64,000 bases of DNA from Sva-07 sp963728195 (lineage in GTDB: Bacteria; Actinomycetota; Acidimicrobiia; Acidimicrobiales; Ilumatobacteraceae). The DNA is taken from NCBI GenBank assembly GCA_963728195.1, contig CAVSIX010000011.1, positions 124,001 to 188,000 of the forward strand, written 5' to 3'. A program made the translations under genes and the position numbers. This document shows, one piece after another, positions 15,927-24,905 of this stretch. The stretch's first letter is position 1. Each line of letters opens with the position of its first letter. Under the pieces are notes generated by a model that ran no database searches, was not told the origin of the DNA, and saw only the letters and a program-made list of their open reading frames with translations.

Positions 15927-17159
15927 ATGAACTCGACTCCGGATCCGACAGCAGCCGGCTTCGACGCCGACCGCCTGGCGCGCATCGAGGACCACTTCCG
16001 TCGTGCGTACGTCGAGCCCGGCAAGATCGCCGGGTTCCAGGTGGCGGTCGGGCGGCGTGGTCAGCTCGCGTACCGCACGACGGTCGGCACGATGGACCTG
16101 GAGACCGGCACGCCGCTCGACGAGCAGGCGATCTGGCGCCTGTACTCGATGACCAAGCCGATCACCGGCGTCGCCCTGCTGTCGCTGATGGAACAGGCGA
16201 AGGTCAAACTGAACGACCCGATCCACCGGTTCCTTCCCGAGTGGCGCAACGCGAACGTGGGCATCAAGCGCGGGGATGGCGGTGTGGAACTGGTCGAACT
16301 CGACCGTCCGATCAGCGTCAAGCATGCGCTGATGCACATGACCGGCATCGGCACCGGCCCGAAGGAGGCGCGGCTGAACCTCGAAGCGCTCGTCGACGGA
16401 GGCGGTGCCCGTTCGCTCGACCCTTCCGCCACGCTCGCCGACCTCAGCGAGCTGCTGGCGACCGAGCCGCTCTGGTTCCAGCCCGGAACCCACTGGTACT
16501 ACTCGTGGTCGTCGGACATCTGTGCCCGGCTCGTCGAGGTGATCGCCGACCAACCGTTCGGCGACTACCTGCGCCGGGCGATCTTCGAGCCGTTGGGCAT
16601 GGCCGACACCGGCTTCCACGTACCCGAGAGCGAGGCGCATCGGGTGCCGTCGCTGTATGCCCGGACCGCGAGCAAGGAGGTGCGCCTCCTCGACGACCGG
16701 TCACGCAACCGCCTCTGCCGTGAACCGGCCCTGCAGTCCGGCGGCGGCGGGCTCGTCGGCACGCTCGACGACTACGCGCGGTTCTGCGCGGCGTTGACGG
16801 CGGGAGGATCGCTCGACGGTGCCACGATCCTCGGCCGTCCGACCGTCGAACTGATGCGTACCAACCACCTTCCCGGGGGCGGCCACCTCCGCGAGTTCGC
16901 AATGCCGGGCGGCTACGGCGAGGTCGGTTTCGACGGCAACGGATTCGGCCTGCAGGTCGCCGTCGGACTCGGTCCCGCCGAGACGGCCGGGGTCGGTCCG
17001 GCCGGCGACTTCATGTGGGGTGGCGCTGCATCCACGTCGTTCTGGATCGACCCGACAGAGGAGCTCTACGCCGTCTTCATGACCCAGCTCATCCCGAGCG
17101 GCGCCTTCGACTTCCGCGGGCAGCTGCGCTCGCTGGTGTACGGAGCCATCATCGATTGA
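15927..17159 (+). CDS. Serine hydrolase, beta-lactamase class C family
   Basis: 410 residues. The nucleophile motif SxxK is in LYSMTKPITGVALL. The second motif position is WYYSWSSD rather than the classical YxN, as in many esterase-type members. The C-terminal FMWGGAASTSFWIDP stands in the KTG region (here GGA). These features suggest an esterase or peptidase such as EstB rather than a resistance enzyme. No signal peptide is visible, so it is cytoplasmic. Its 3' end overlaps the convergent cytidine deaminase gene by 11 bases. Confidence 0.9.
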   Translation: MNSTPDPTAAGFDADRLARIEDHFRRAYVEPGKIAGFQVAVGRRGQLAYRTTVGTMDLETGTPLDEQAIWRLYSMTKPITGVALLSLMEQAKVKLNDPIHRFLPEWRNANVGIKRGDGGVELVELDRPISVKHALMHMTGIGTGPKEARLNLEALVDGGGARSLDPSATLADLSELLATEPLWFQPGTHWYYSWSSDICARLVEVIADQPFGDYLRRAIFEPLGMADTGFHVPESEAHRVPSLYARTASKEVRLLDDRSRNRLCREPALQSGGGGLVGTLDDYARFCAALTAGGSLDGATILGRPTVELMRTNHLPGGGHLREFAMPGGYGEVGFDGNGFGLQVAVGLGPAETAGVGPAGDFMWGGAASTSFWIDPTEELYAVFMTQLIPSGAFDFRGQLRSLVYGAIID

Positions 17160-17604
17160 CCGCAGATTGACCGCCGTCGAAACCTGGGGCATGTCGATGC
17201 GGGCCGCGAGGCAGGAGTTCGCGCAGCGATGACTGCTCGCGTCGGCCGTCGGGGTCGACGGCGATGACGGTGAGGTCCGCTCCGGCGACCTCGAGCGCCA
17301 CCTGGAGACACGCGCCGCACGGAAACGTCAGCTCGCCGTCGGTCCGCTTCGAGCACAACGCCAACACGGCCGGCCGCATCCCCTCGGTGACGGCGGCGAA
17401 CAACGCCACGCGCTCGGCGCACATCGCCAACCCGAGCGACACGTTCTCCACCAACACGCCCTCGACGACCTCGCCCTCCGACGACACTGCGGCAGCGCCC
17501 ATCTCGAAGTTCGAGTAGGGGGCGTAGGCGCGTGATCGCGCTGCGGTCGCCGCAGCGGCGGCGGTGGCGATCAGGTCGGCGAGCCGGGCGTCGTCATCGG
17601 GCAT
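17149..17604 (-). CDS. cdd: Cytidine deaminase
   Basis: 151 residues. The fold's N-terminal YAPYSNFEMGAA, the zinc and catalytic segment MCAERVALFAAV (Cys and Glu) and PCGACLQVALEV (two Cys) define the cytidine/deoxycytidine deaminase family of pyrimidine salvage. The usual ENA before the first zinc motif reads ENV here. The C-terminal tail beyond LRELLPRGP is longer than usual and Gly/His-rich. It overlaps the convergent serine-hydrolase gene. Confidence 0.9.
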   Translation of the reverse strand: MPDDDARLADLIATAAAAATAARSRAYAPYSNFEMGAAAVSSEGEVVEGVLVENVSLGLAMCAERVALFAAVTEGMRPAVLALCSKRTDGELTFPCGACLQVALEVAGADLTVIAVDPDGRREQSSLRELLPRGPHRHAPGFDGGQSAVNR

Positions 17605-17765
17605 GCGTCACGATTGCCGGCCCGGCGAAATCGAAACCCACCGGCCGTGCGCTCCAGCCGACACACCGGATGCAGTCAGGATGCTCGCCGATTCGCGCTC
17701 AACCGGCCGTCCCTCGGTGCCGATGACAGGCCGTGGGTGAAGTACGAACCGCACTGTGCTCCGGC

Positions 17766-18050
17766 ATGATCCTCGTGAGCCCGTCCGGCAACGTGAAGAT
17801 CCTGCGATCGCGCACCGCCGACGACGACGGCTGGAACTGTTCCGACGGAGCCGGTGTCGCCGACGACGAGGCAGCCGATCCAGATCGCTGGGTCGCCTAC
17901 CGGCCCGAGGAACTCGCCGCGCGCCTGTCGCTCGCCGCCGAAGTGTGCGACCTCGGCGGCTCTCGCGAGCTGAGTGGGGGGTTGGCCACCTGGGACGCCT
18001 GCTCCGGACGACCGTGCGTGCTGCCGCGACTCGCCCGCCTCATCCGTTGA
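17766..18050 (+). CDS. Hypothetical protein, 94 residues
   Basis: No family recognised. The frame is supported by strong G/C bias at third codon positions over its whole length. The protein starts MILVSPSGNVKILRS, is acidic in the middle (DDDGW, DDEAADPDRW) and has four Cys: NCSDG, EVCDL, DACSG and RPCVL. The Cys spacing could suit a metal site, but no known pattern is met. It is convergent with the acyl-CoA dehydrogenase gene. Confidence 0.55.
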   Translation: MILVSPSGNVKILRSRTADDDGWNCSDGAGVADDEAADPDRWVAYRPEELAARLSLAAEVCDLGGSRELSGGLATWDACSGRPCVLPRLARLIR

Positions 18051-18096
18051 TCTGACGCCACGAGGTCGATCCGTAGCTGAGCGACGTCAGCCGACG

Positions 18097-19374
18097 TCAG
18101 CTGCGATTGGCGAAGTACTTGCGGTAGCGCTCGGCCGCGGCCTTCAGCTCGGGATCGGCCTCGAACTTCGGCTGGTACGCCTCCCATGCCGCCTCGCGCT
18201 TGTACGGGATGTACTCGCGTGGGAAGTAGCCCTCGTGCGGGCGGTACTCCTTCAGCACTCGGCGGGCGACCGTCGACTTGTGCACCTCGTCGGCGCCGTC
18301 GGCGAGCCCCATCGTCGGTGCGCTCGCGTACATGTCCTGCAGCGGCGTGAGGTTGGTGGTGCCGAGCGAGCCGTGGATGTGCAGCGCATCGAAGGAGATC
18401 TCGCGCAGCACCCGCGCCATCGTGAACTTCACCGCAGCGATGTCGGTGCGTGCCTCCTGGCTCGACGTGCGATCCATGTTCCACGCAGTCTCGAGCACGT
18501 ACAGGCGCAGCATCCGCAGTTTGGCGTAGCTCTCGGCGATCTTCTCCTGCACCATCTGGTGCTCGGCGATCGTCTTGCCGTGCGACTCGCGGCTCAGCGC
18601 TCGCTCGCACATCATGTCGAAGGCGAGCTTGCACTGGGCGATCGTGCGCATCGCATGGTGGATGCGCCCGCCGCCGAGGCGACGCTGGGCGAGCACCTTG
18701 GCACCGTCTTCCGGGCCGAGGAGGTGATCGAGCGGGATCCGCACGTCGGTGTAGATGATGTGGTTGTGGTTGCGCGGCTCGGGCATGATCTCGACGCCCG
18801 GCGTCTCGCGTGGCACGACGAACATGCCGTTGGTGCACATCACGAACAGGATGTCGGCGACGCGGCCGGCGCTGGTGAACCACTTCTCGCCGTTGATCAC
18901 CCACTCCTCGCCGTCGCGCACCGCAGTGGTGCGGAACAGGTTGGGGTCCGAGCCTCCCTGCGGTTCGGTCATCGAATAGGCGGAGAACATCTCCTGGTTG
19001 AGCAGCGGCGTGAGCCAACGCTCCTTCTGCTCCTCGGTGCCGTAGGCGGCGAGCATCTCCATGTTGCCGGTGTCGGGCGCGGCGGCTCCGAACAGCTGCG
19101 GTGCGGCGGGGTACTTGCCGAGGATCTCGTTGAGCAGGCCGAGCTTGAGCTGGCCGAATCCGGGGCCGCCGAGCTCCTCGTCGAGGAAGATCGCCCACAA
19201 CCCCTGATCCTTCACCTGCTGCTGCAATCCCTTGACGAGTTCGCGCACCTTGGGGTCCGGCGAGCGCACCGCATACGGGAACACGTAGTGCAGTGGCTCG
19301 ACCTCCTCCTTGCAGAACTGCTCGACCCAGTCGAGTTTTTCCTGGAATTCCGGCTCCGTCTCGAACGACCACAT
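18097..19374 (-). CDS. Acyl-CoA dehydrogenase family protein
   Basis: About 425 residues. FAD/acyl-CoA dehydrogenase motifs are visible: FSAYSMTEPQGGSDPNL (substrate and flavin loop), EWVINGEKWFTSAG, and the C-terminal helix region with HIHGSLGTTNLTPLQDM. It resembles the branch of large ACADs (about 400 residues, IbaA/CaiA-like) in actinobacteria that act on CoA esters in fatty-acid or steroid breakdown. The catalytic base and the exact substrate cannot be assigned by eye. I chose the ATG at 19374 (MWSFETEPEFQ) because upstream codons run into a repeat element. Confidence 0.92.
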   Translation of the reverse strand: MWSFETEPEFQEKLDWVEQFCKEEVEPLHYVFPYAVRSPDPKVRELVKGLQQQVKDQGLWAIFLDEELGGPGFGQLKLGLLNEILGKYPAAPQLFGAAAPDTGNMEMLAAYGTEEQKERWLTPLLNQEMFSAYSMTEPQGGSDPNLFRTTAVRDGEEWVINGEKWFTSAGRVADILFVMCTNGMFVVPRETPGVEIMPEPRNHNHIIYTDVRIPLDHLLGPEDGAKVLAQRRLGGGRIHHAMRTIAQCKLAFDMMCERALSRESHGKTIAEHQMVQEKIAESYAKLRMLRLYVLETAWNMDRTSSQEARTDIAAVKFTMARVLREISFDALHIHGSLGTTNLTPLQDMYASAPTMGLADGADEVHKSTVARRVLKEYRPHEGYFPREYIPYKREAAWEAYQPKFEADPELKAAAERYRKYFANRS

Positions 19375-19430
19375 GCGTGCGAACGTACTGCCGCCGACCG
19401 CCGACCGCCGACGCGGAGCGACAGGCCCAA

Positions 19431-19488
19431 CCACGTTCGTGTTGCATTCCTGGTGGGGCGGTCCACCGGAATCCGCACGCAAACGTGG
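19431..19488. repeat. Intergenic inverted repeat, copy A
   Basis: One of five related elements. The outer arms CCACGTT and AACGTGG enclose TGTTGCATTCC, GGTGGGGCGG, CCACCGGAAT and CGCAAACG. It lies between the divergent acyl-CoA dehydrogenase and SRPBCC genes. See the repeat finding. Confidence 0.8.
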
Positions 19489-19523
19489 GTTGGACGTGCT
19501 GAGCGGGCGGTGGCGGTGGCAGC

Positions 19524-19985
19524 ATGTCGCCGATGGCTCACGTGCGCTTCGAACTCTCCCGGCGATTCGACGTGCCCGCGCGTCAGTTGTGGGACGAACT
19601 GGTCGACTGGCCGGCGCACGGCGCCTGGATCCCGGCGACCACGATCGAGGGGGGATCAGGCGACCCCGGCGCCGTCGGTTACACGTTCACCGGCTGGACC
19701 GGGTTCCGTCCCGTCGCCCTCGAGGATCGCATGCGCGTCACCCGCTGCGACTGGGACGACACCGCACAGACCGGCGCCTGCGACGTCGAGAAGCTCGGAC
19801 CGGTCCTCGGCGGGACGGCCGGCTTCACGGTGCGCGCCGACTCGGGCGGTTCGGTCCTCGACTGGCGCGAGGACGTCACGGTGCCGTACCTGCCAGGATT
19901 CCTGTCGGGTCTCGCAGCGGTGGTGGGCCGCCTGGGCTTCACGCTCGCACTGCGCCGGCTCGCCAAGGTCATGGCGCACCGATGA
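19524..19985 (+). CDS. SRPBCC (polyketide cyclase/START-like) protein
   Basis: 153 residues. It has the START/SRPBCC layout: HVRFELSRRFDVPARQLWDELVDWPAHGAWIP at the N-terminus, a beta-rich middle and a C-terminal long helix (GLAAVVGRLGFTLALRRLAKVM). The family binds hydrophobic ligands in a deep cavity. Function here unknown. An internal ATG three codons in is an alternative start. Confidence 0.85.
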   Translation: MSPMAHVRFELSRRFDVPARQLWDELVDWPAHGAWIPATTIEGGSGDPGAVGYTFTGWTGFRPVALEDRMRVTRCDWDDTAQTGACDVEKLGPVLGGTAGFTVRADSGGSVLDWREDVTVPYLPGFLSGLAAVVGRLGFTLALRRLAKVMAHR

Positions 19986-19992
19986 TGCCGGA

Positions 19993-20012
19993 GCCGTTCT
20001 CCGCCGAACGGC
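19993..20012. terminator. Bidirectional hairpin
   Basis: GCCGTTC and GAACGGC form a seven-base-pair stem with a six-base loop between the convergent SRPBCC and Hsp20 genes. Confidence 0.5.
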
Positions 20013-20021
20013 CCCGAACAC

Positions 20022-20462
20022 TCAGGAAGTACCCCGAGAGATCGGGATCTTCCTCGCACCGTTCGACGACTCGTCGACCGGGATGCGGACCTCGAGGATG
20101 CCGTTGTCGTAGGACGCCTTCACGTCCTCCTCGCCCGCACCTGCGGGCAGCCGCACGGACCGTGAGAACGACCCGTAGCGGAACTCGGACCGGTACCCCT
20201 TCTTGTCCTCAGTCTTGGTCTCCGAGCGCCGTTCGGCACTCAGGTGCAACATGTGGTCCGACACCGTGATCTCGACGTCCTCGTCGGGATCGATACCCGG
20301 CATCTCGGCCCGGACGACGAGCTCGTCGCCGTCTCGGAACTCCTCGACCTTCATGTCGCTGTCATCGAACAGGTCCTTCCACGTGTCCGGTAGGTCGAAC
20401 ATGCGGCCACCGAACCAGTCGGGCCAGTCGACGTCGTTGCGCCTTCTGAGCATCAGTGACAT
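20022..20462 (-). CDS. Hsp20/alpha-crystallin small heat-shock protein
   Basis: 146 residues. The alpha-crystallin domain spans about 38-135, with ELVVRAEMPGIDPDEDVEI, LHLSAERRSE, YGSFSRSVRLPAG and DNGILEVRIPV. The C-terminal RKIPI gives the I-x-I-like anchor for oligomers. It is an ATP-independent holdase. The ATG has a strong AAGGAGGTGGAC site. The mycobacterial relative HspX (Rv2031c) is the most strongly induced DosR gene, and a DosR-like box candidate lies 98 bases upstream here. Confidence 0.95.
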   Translation of the reverse strand: MSLMLRRRNDVDWPDWFGGRMFDLPDTWKDLFDDSDMKVEEFRDGDELVVRAEMPGIDPDEDVEITVSDHMLHLSAERRSETKTEDKKGYRSEFRYGSFSRSVRLPAGAGEEDVKASYDNGILEVRIPVDESSNGARKIPISRGTS

Positions 20463-20559
20463 CGTCCACCTCCTTCTGGGTAGCTGGCACTGGACGTGCT
20501 GTCCGGAAACGCCTGTGCGTTCCCGATATCAGTGTCGCGATCGCAGTCGCCGGTGGGGA

Positions 20560-20573
20560 GAGGACTAGGTCAC
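20560..20573 (+). promoter_or_regulatory. Candidate DosR-like box upstream of Hsp20
   Basis: The core GAGGACTAGGTCAC contains the GGACTAG and GTCAC parts of the proposed box. It lies 98 bases upstream of the Hsp20 ATG. Confidence 0.5.
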
Positions 20574-20605
20574 TCCGCGTTGTCGCCGACCAGTACTGCT
20601 GTGCC

Positions 20606-21322
20606 TCAGATGTGCACGAGTTCGAACAGCGTGGCCAGTTCGACGCCGACACGACGGCCCGCATCGCTCGCCGCCGAACGGAGGAATGCATCGGCGTCAG
20701 CCATGTCGCCGCCGAGATTCGACAGGTAGAGCTCGTGGCAGCGCAGCGACGCGACGCCGGCGTCGAGCGTGTCGGTCACGTCGACCCCGTGCGTGGCAGC
20801 CGGCGACCCGCTGAATGCGACGAACCGGCAGCCATCCCAGGCGGGGGCTTCGCCATCGGCGAAGATCCAGGGATTCGCCGCATCGCGTGCTGCATCGAGC
20901 AGTGAGCGGCCGACCACGCGGTGGTCGGCGTGATTCCAGCTCGGCCCACCCCACGACTCGTGATGGTTGATGCTGAGCAGCACGTCGGGGCGATGGCGGC
21001 GGATTGCCTCGGCGAGCAGGCGACGCAGGTCGAGCCCTTCGACCAGCAGACCGTCGGGGAGACCCATGAACTCCACGTCGGTGACGCCGACGGCGGCGCA
21101 ACTCGCGACCTGTTCGGCGCGTCGCAGCGGGCCGACCTCCTCGGGCGGGATCGTGGAGATTCCCGCCTCGCCGTCGGTGACGAGCACGTAGGCGATCGAC
21201 TTGCCTCGAGCAGCCCAGCGCGCGACGGCGCTGGCTGCGCCGTATTCCATGTCGTCGGGGTGCGCCACGACCGCCAGCGCTCGCGTCCAGTCCTCCGGCA
21301 TCTTCGGGAGCAGCTCGGCCAT
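20606..21322 (-). CDS. PIG-L family N-acetylglucosaminyl deacetylase
   Basis: 238 residues. The zinc motif AHPDDMEYG near the N-terminus and HADHRVVGRSLLDAA further on mark the LmbE/PIG-L fold. Members include MshB, the mycothiol-pathway deacetylase, and mycothiol-conjugate amidase. The sequence is shorter than MshB (about 300 residues), so a more general sugar or amide deacetylase is more likely. The Hsp20 box lies in the short gap downstream of its stop. Confidence 0.9.
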   Translation of the reverse strand: MAELLPKMPEDWTRALAVVAHPDDMEYGAASAVARWAARGKSIAYVLVTDGEAGISTIPPEEVGPLRRAEQVASCAAVGVTDVEFMGLPDGLLVEGLDLRRLLAEAIRRHRPDVLLSINHHESWGGPSWNHADHRVVGRSLLDAARDAANPWIFADGEAPAWDGCRFVAFSGSPAATHGVDVTDTLDAGVASLRCHELYLSNLGGDMADADAFLRSAASDAGRRVGVELATLFELVHI

Positions 21323-21389
21323 GACCCTGTCTTAGCCGATCGCGGTGGCGGGTGCACGCGGCGCTCCGAGCAGGTGCGAGGATGAGCCG

Positions 21390-21884
21390 ATGAGCGACCC
21401 GACCGTCCGACTCGAAGTCGACCGTGCCATCGCCGCCGATCCCGGCGCGATCTTCGAGGTGCTGCGCAGCCCCGCCGGCCACGTGGCGATCGATGCGTCT
21501 GGCATGTTGATGTCGGCCGAGGGTGAACCCGCGACGGCAGTCGGGGATCGGTTCGTCGTGCACATGGACCGCGACTCGTTGCGTGATGTCGATCTGGGCG
21601 AATACGACGTGACGGTCGTGATCGAGACGTTCGAGCCGAACGAGGAGATCGCCTGGAGCATCGACGGGGTGATGCAGCCCCCGATCGGTCACATCTACGG
21701 CTACCGACTCGATGCGATCGAGGGAGGCACGCTCGTCACCTCCTACTACGACTGGTCGAATCTGCACGAGCAGTACGCCGGTCTCGCCGACCGATTCCCG
21801 ATCATCTCCGAGGCGAGCCTTCGAGCGACGCTCGGCATCCTCGCTCGCACGGTGGCGCCCGGGCGCTCGCGGCCGGGCGCATGA
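21390..21884 (+). CDS. SRPBCC-family protein
   Basis: About 164 residues with the START-like layout: VRLEVDRAIAADPGAIFEVLRSP, central DVTVVIETFEPNEEIAW and C-terminal helix PIISEASLRATLGILARTV. It overlaps the next gene by ATGA, so the two are co-translated. Ligand unknown. The start ATG at 21390 lies just after a GAGCCG stretch and opens MSDPTVRLEVD. Confidence 0.8.
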   Translation: MSDPTVRLEVDRAIAADPGAIFEVLRSPAGHVAIDASGMLMSAEGEPATAVGDRFVVHMDRDSLRDVDLGEYDVTVVIETFEPNEEIAWSIDGVMQPPIGHIYGYRLDAIEGGTLVTSYYDWSNLHEQYAGLADRFPIISEASLRATLGILARTVAPGRSRPGA

Positions 21885-23032
21885 CCGAGTTCGACCTGCG
21901 CACCGGCGATACGCGGATCAGGCTCGCCGGCATCTGCGATCTCACCGCGATGGATCGCGGCGCGCTCACCGAACGTCTCCCGGCGTGGGCGCGGGCGCAA
22001 CTGGTCGATCCGGCGATCGGGTTCGTGTCGTCGATGCCGTCGGGCGGGCGGTTGGAGTTCGTCACCGGTTCGACCACGATCGAACTCGAGGCGGTGTTCA
22101 CCCGACTGGAGTACGCCGGCATCACGCCGCACACCGCCACGATCGATCTCGTCGTCGACGGCGAGGTCGTCGCCAGCGAAGCGCTGACGCAGACCGACGT
22201 GATCCGGTTCCCCGACCGCCTCGCCACCGACTTCGAGATGGTGCACGACGAACCGAGCATTCTGCGCTTCGACGGGCTGCCGGGGCACCGCAAGCACGTC
22301 GAGATCTGGCTCGCACAGAACGCCACGTGCATGCTGCGCACGCTGCGACTCGACGACGGCGCCACGATCGAGCCGCCTCCGCCGTCCACACGCCGCCGTT
22401 GGGTGCACTACGGCAGCTCGATCAGCCACTGCATGGAGGCCGATCAGCCGACGGGCACCTGGCCTGCGGTGGTGGCGCGCCTTGTCGACGTCGACCTCTA
22501 CAGCCTCGGTCTCGCCGGGCAGTGCCAGCTCGACCAGTTCACCGCTCGCACCATCCGCGACCTGCCCGCCGACCTGGTCAGCCTCAAGCTCGGCATCAAC
22601 CTGGTCAACGCCGACACCATGCGCGAACGGGCCTTCGTCCCCGCCGTTCACGGCCTGCTCGACACGATCCGCGACGGGCATCCGGACACGCCGATCGTCG
22701 TGATCAGCCCGATCATCTGTCCGGTCGCCGAGGAGCACCCGGGGCCGACGCTGCCGAACGACGGCGGTCAGTTCGACGTCGTCGACCGGCCCGCTGCGCT
22801 CGCGCCCGGAGCGCTCTCGCTCGTGCGTGTCCGCCAGCTGCTCGAGCTCGTGGTCGACCAGCGCACACAGGCAGGCGACGCACACCTGTCGTACCTCCAC
22901 GGCCATCGACTGTTCGGTGACGGCGACGTCGACGACCTGCCCGACGGACTGCACCCGAACGACGCCGGCTACCGGCGCATGGCCGAGCGGTTCGCCGAGT
23001 ACGCATTCGCTCCCGGGGGGCCGTTCGCCTGA
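21881..23032 (+). CDS. SGNH/GDSL-type hydrolase with N-terminal beta-sandwich
   Basis: 383 residues. Residues 1-160 are beta-rich and lack recognised motifs. From about 170 the SGNH hydrolase domain shows the Ser block (RRWVHYGSSIS), the Gly block (LGLAGQCQLD), the block III region (LKLGINLVNAD) and the catalytic Asp-His in LPDGLHPNDAGYRRMA. This is the two-domain layout of carbohydrate esterase 2-like enzymes. No signal peptide is visible, so it is probably cytoplasmic. It overlaps the SRPBCC gene by ATGA. Confidence 0.88.
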   Translation: MTEFDLRTGDTRIRLAGICDLTAMDRGALTERLPAWARAQLVDPAIGFVSSMPSGGRLEFVTGSTTIELEAVFTRLEYAGITPHTATIDLVVDGEVVASEALTQTDVIRFPDRLATDFEMVHDEPSILRFDGLPGHRKHVEIWLAQNATCMLRTLRLDDGATIEPPPPSTRRRWVHYGSSISHCMEADQPTGTWPAVVARLVDVDLYSLGLAGQCQLDQFTARTIRDLPADLVSLKLGINLVNADTMRERAFVPAVHGLLDTIRDGHPDTPIVVISPIICPVAEEHPGPTLPNDGGQFDVVDRPAALAPGALSLVRVRQLLELVVDQRTQAGDAHLSYLHGHRLFGDGDVDDLPDGLHPNDAGYRRMAERFAEYAFAPGGPFA

Positions 23033-23133
23033 CGCCCGGCGCCGTGAGGGTGCCCCGCGGACTGTTGGCGGGCGGGGTCGGATCACTACGGTCGTGGCAA
23101 CTTCCCGACACGAGTTCGACGAAAGGCACGGCG

Positions 23134-24168
23134 ATGAAGATCTCCACGACCATCGGTTTCAACGGCGACCCGCGCAAGCTCGCCCAGCAGGCGCGCGACC
23201 TGGAATCGGCGGGCGTCGACCTGATCTGGGGCGCGGAGATCTACGGCTACGACCTGGTCTCCACGCTCGGCTTTCTCGCCGGTCAGACGTCGACCGTGCA
23301 GCTGATGACCGGGATCATCCCGCTCTACTCGCGCAGCCCGGCGCTGATCGCGCAGACGGCGGCGACGCTCGACGCCCTGTCCGACGGCAGGTTCGTGCTC
23401 GGTCTCGGCACGTCGGGGCCGCAGGTGATCGAGGGCTGGCACGGTGTCCCGTTCGAGAAGCCGCTCGGACGCACCCGCGACACGATCGAGATCTGCCGGA
23501 AGGTCTGGAGCGGTGACAAGGTCGAGCACCACGGTGCGACGTACCAGTTGCCGCTGGCGGAGGGCGGGACCGGGCTCGGCAAGCCGATCAAGTTCATGAA
23601 CCGCCCGCCGGCGAAGGACATCCCGATCTCGCTCGCCACGATCGGGCCCAAGAACGTCGAGCTGACCGCGGAGATCGCCGACATCTGGCAGACGATCCAC
23701 TTCGTGCCCGACCGCTTCCAGCAGGTGTGGGGCGATGCGCTGGCGGCGGGCACCGCCAAGCGTGACCCGAACAAGGCGCCGCTGGAGATCATCGCCGGCG
23801 GCACCGTTGCTCTCGGCTCGGGACCGCACGTCGAAGAAGCCCGCGAGGCGGCGCGGGGACTGATCGGGTTCTACGTCGGGGGCATGGGTGCGAAGTCGAA
23901 GAACTTCTACAACGACCTGTTCGTGCGCTACGGCTGGGAGAAGGAGGCCGCCGAGATCCAGGACCTGTTCCTGTCGGGCAAACGGGCCGAAGCGATCGCC
24001 GCCGTGCCCGACGAGTACATCGACCTCTCGGCGTTGATCGGCGACGAGGGTCACGTCCGCGAGCGCATCCAGGTGTTCAAGGACGTCGGCGTCACCTACC
24101 TCAACGTCACGCCCCACGGCCCCGACCCCCTGGAGACGATCGAGAAGATCAAGTCCTGGGCCGAGTGA
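23134..24168 (+). CDS. LLM-class (F420-dependent type) oxidoreductase
   Basis: About 344 residues of the luciferase-like monooxygenase fold: ISTTIGFNGDPRKLAQQARDLESAGVDLIW, IIPLYSRSPALIAQTAATLDALSDGRFVLGLGTSGPQVIEGWHGVPF and GVTYLNVTPHGPDP. Actinobacterial members with this start mostly use F420, though FMN cannot be excluded. The ATG at 23134 follows GAAAGGCACGGCG. Substrate unknown. A hairpin follows the stop. Confidence 0.92.
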   Translation: MKISTTIGFNGDPRKLAQQARDLESAGVDLIWGAEIYGYDLVSTLGFLAGQTSTVQLMTGIIPLYSRSPALIAQTAATLDALSDGRFVLGLGTSGPQVIEGWHGVPFEKPLGRTRDTIEICRKVWSGDKVEHHGATYQLPLAEGGTGLGKPIKFMNRPPAKDIPISLATIGPKNVELTAEIADIWQTIHFVPDRFQQVWGDALAAGTAKRDPNKAPLEIIAGGTVALGSGPHVEEAREAARGLIGFYVGGMGAKSKNFYNDLFVRYGWEKEAAEIQDLFLSGKRAEAIAAVPDEYIDLSALIGDEGHVRERIQVFKDVGVTYLNVTPHGPDPLETIEKIKSWAE

Positions 24169-24202
24169 ACGGTCACACCGTGCCGGGTCGCACGTGACCG
24201 TT
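24168..24202. terminator. Hairpin after LLM oxidoreductase gene
   Basis: AACGGTCAC and GTGACCGTT form a perfect nine-base-pair stem that starts at the last base of the stop codon, with a 17-base loop. No T-run. Confidence 0.5.
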
Positions 24203-24235
24203 GCCGACCTGTTGCGTCGTTCGAACGTGTGTTCG

Positions 24236-24241
24236 TAGACT
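24236..24241 (+). promoter_or_regulatory. Leaderless-type -10 element of alkB
   Basis: TAGACT ends six bases before the ATG at 24248. Fits TAnnnT. Confidence 0.5.
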
Positions 24242-24247
24242 GGACGC

Positions 24248-24871
24248 ATGGTTGCGCCAGGTGAACTCGCCGCACGACAGGGATCGTTGTTCGGCTTCCT
24301 CGAGCCGGCTGTCGACGCCTCGTTCTCACGAACGGAGCGGATCCGGCTCGACGATCGGTCGTGGCTGGACGTCGCCAGAGGATGGTTGCAGGGCGCGGAT
24401 GCGGTGTTCGACGAACTCGTCGATCACCTGCCACTGCGCCAGCGCACCGACGTCAAGATGTTCGACCGCCTCGTCGACGAGCCGCGCCTGTCCGCATGGT
24501 GGCACGTCGACGGCGGACATCCCGAGCCGATGCCGCTGTTGGCCGAGATGCGCGAACTGCTGTCGGATCGCTATGGCGAGCGGTTCGAGTCGATCGGCTT
24601 CAACCTGTACCGCGACGGCGACGACTCGGTGGCGTGGCACGGGGATCGCCACCGCCACGTCGTCACCGATCCGATCGTCGCGATCGTCAGCGTCGGATGC
24701 CCACGACCGTTGCGACTTCGGCCGCGGGGCGGGGGGTCGTCGCTGGCGTGGCGGCTCGGCGATGGTGACCTGTTCGTGATGGGTGGCGCCTGTCAGCACG
24801 ACTGGGAGCACACGGTCCCGAAGGTGCGCTTCGCCGGCCCCCGGCTCAGCATCACGTTCCGCAACGTGTGA
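24248..24871 (+). CDS. alkB: AlkB-like alpha-ketoglutarate-dependent dioxygenase (DNA/RNA dealkylation)
   Basis: 207 residues. The iron ligands are the H-x-D in SVAWHGDRHRHV and the His in GGACQHDWEHTVPK. The 2-oxoglutarate ligands are Arg in GPRLSITFR. NLYRDGDDSVAWHGD and GDGDLFVMGGA match the AlkB/ALKBH2-3-like branch, which removes methyl groups from 1-methyladenine and 3-methylcytosine. It stands alone with its own promoter. Hairpins flank it on both sides. Confidence 0.93.
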   Translation: MVAPGELAARQGSLFGFLEPAVDASFSRTERIRLDDRSWLDVARGWLQGADAVFDELVDHLPLRQRTDVKMFDRLVDEPRLSAWWHVDGGHPEPMPLLAEMRELLSDRYGERFESIGFNLYRDGDDSVAWHGDRHRHVVTDPIVAIVSVGCPRPLRLRPRGGGSSLAWRLGDGDLFVMGGACQHDWEHTVPKVRFAGPRLSITFRNV

Positions 24872-24905
24872 CTGTCACGTTCGACCCGACGCGGTGTGAC
24901 CGTCA
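24869..24905. terminator. Hairpin between convergent alkB and VOC genes
   Basis: TGACTGTCAC and GTGACCGTCA pair at nine of ten positions. The arms overlap both stop codons. Confidence 0.5.

Noticed and set aside
17149..17159. Overlap of the serine hydrolase and cytidine deaminase genes as a possible misassembly.
   Set aside because: Both stops fit complete proteins; short convergent overlaps are common in this genome (also at 37728, 39215 and 62840).
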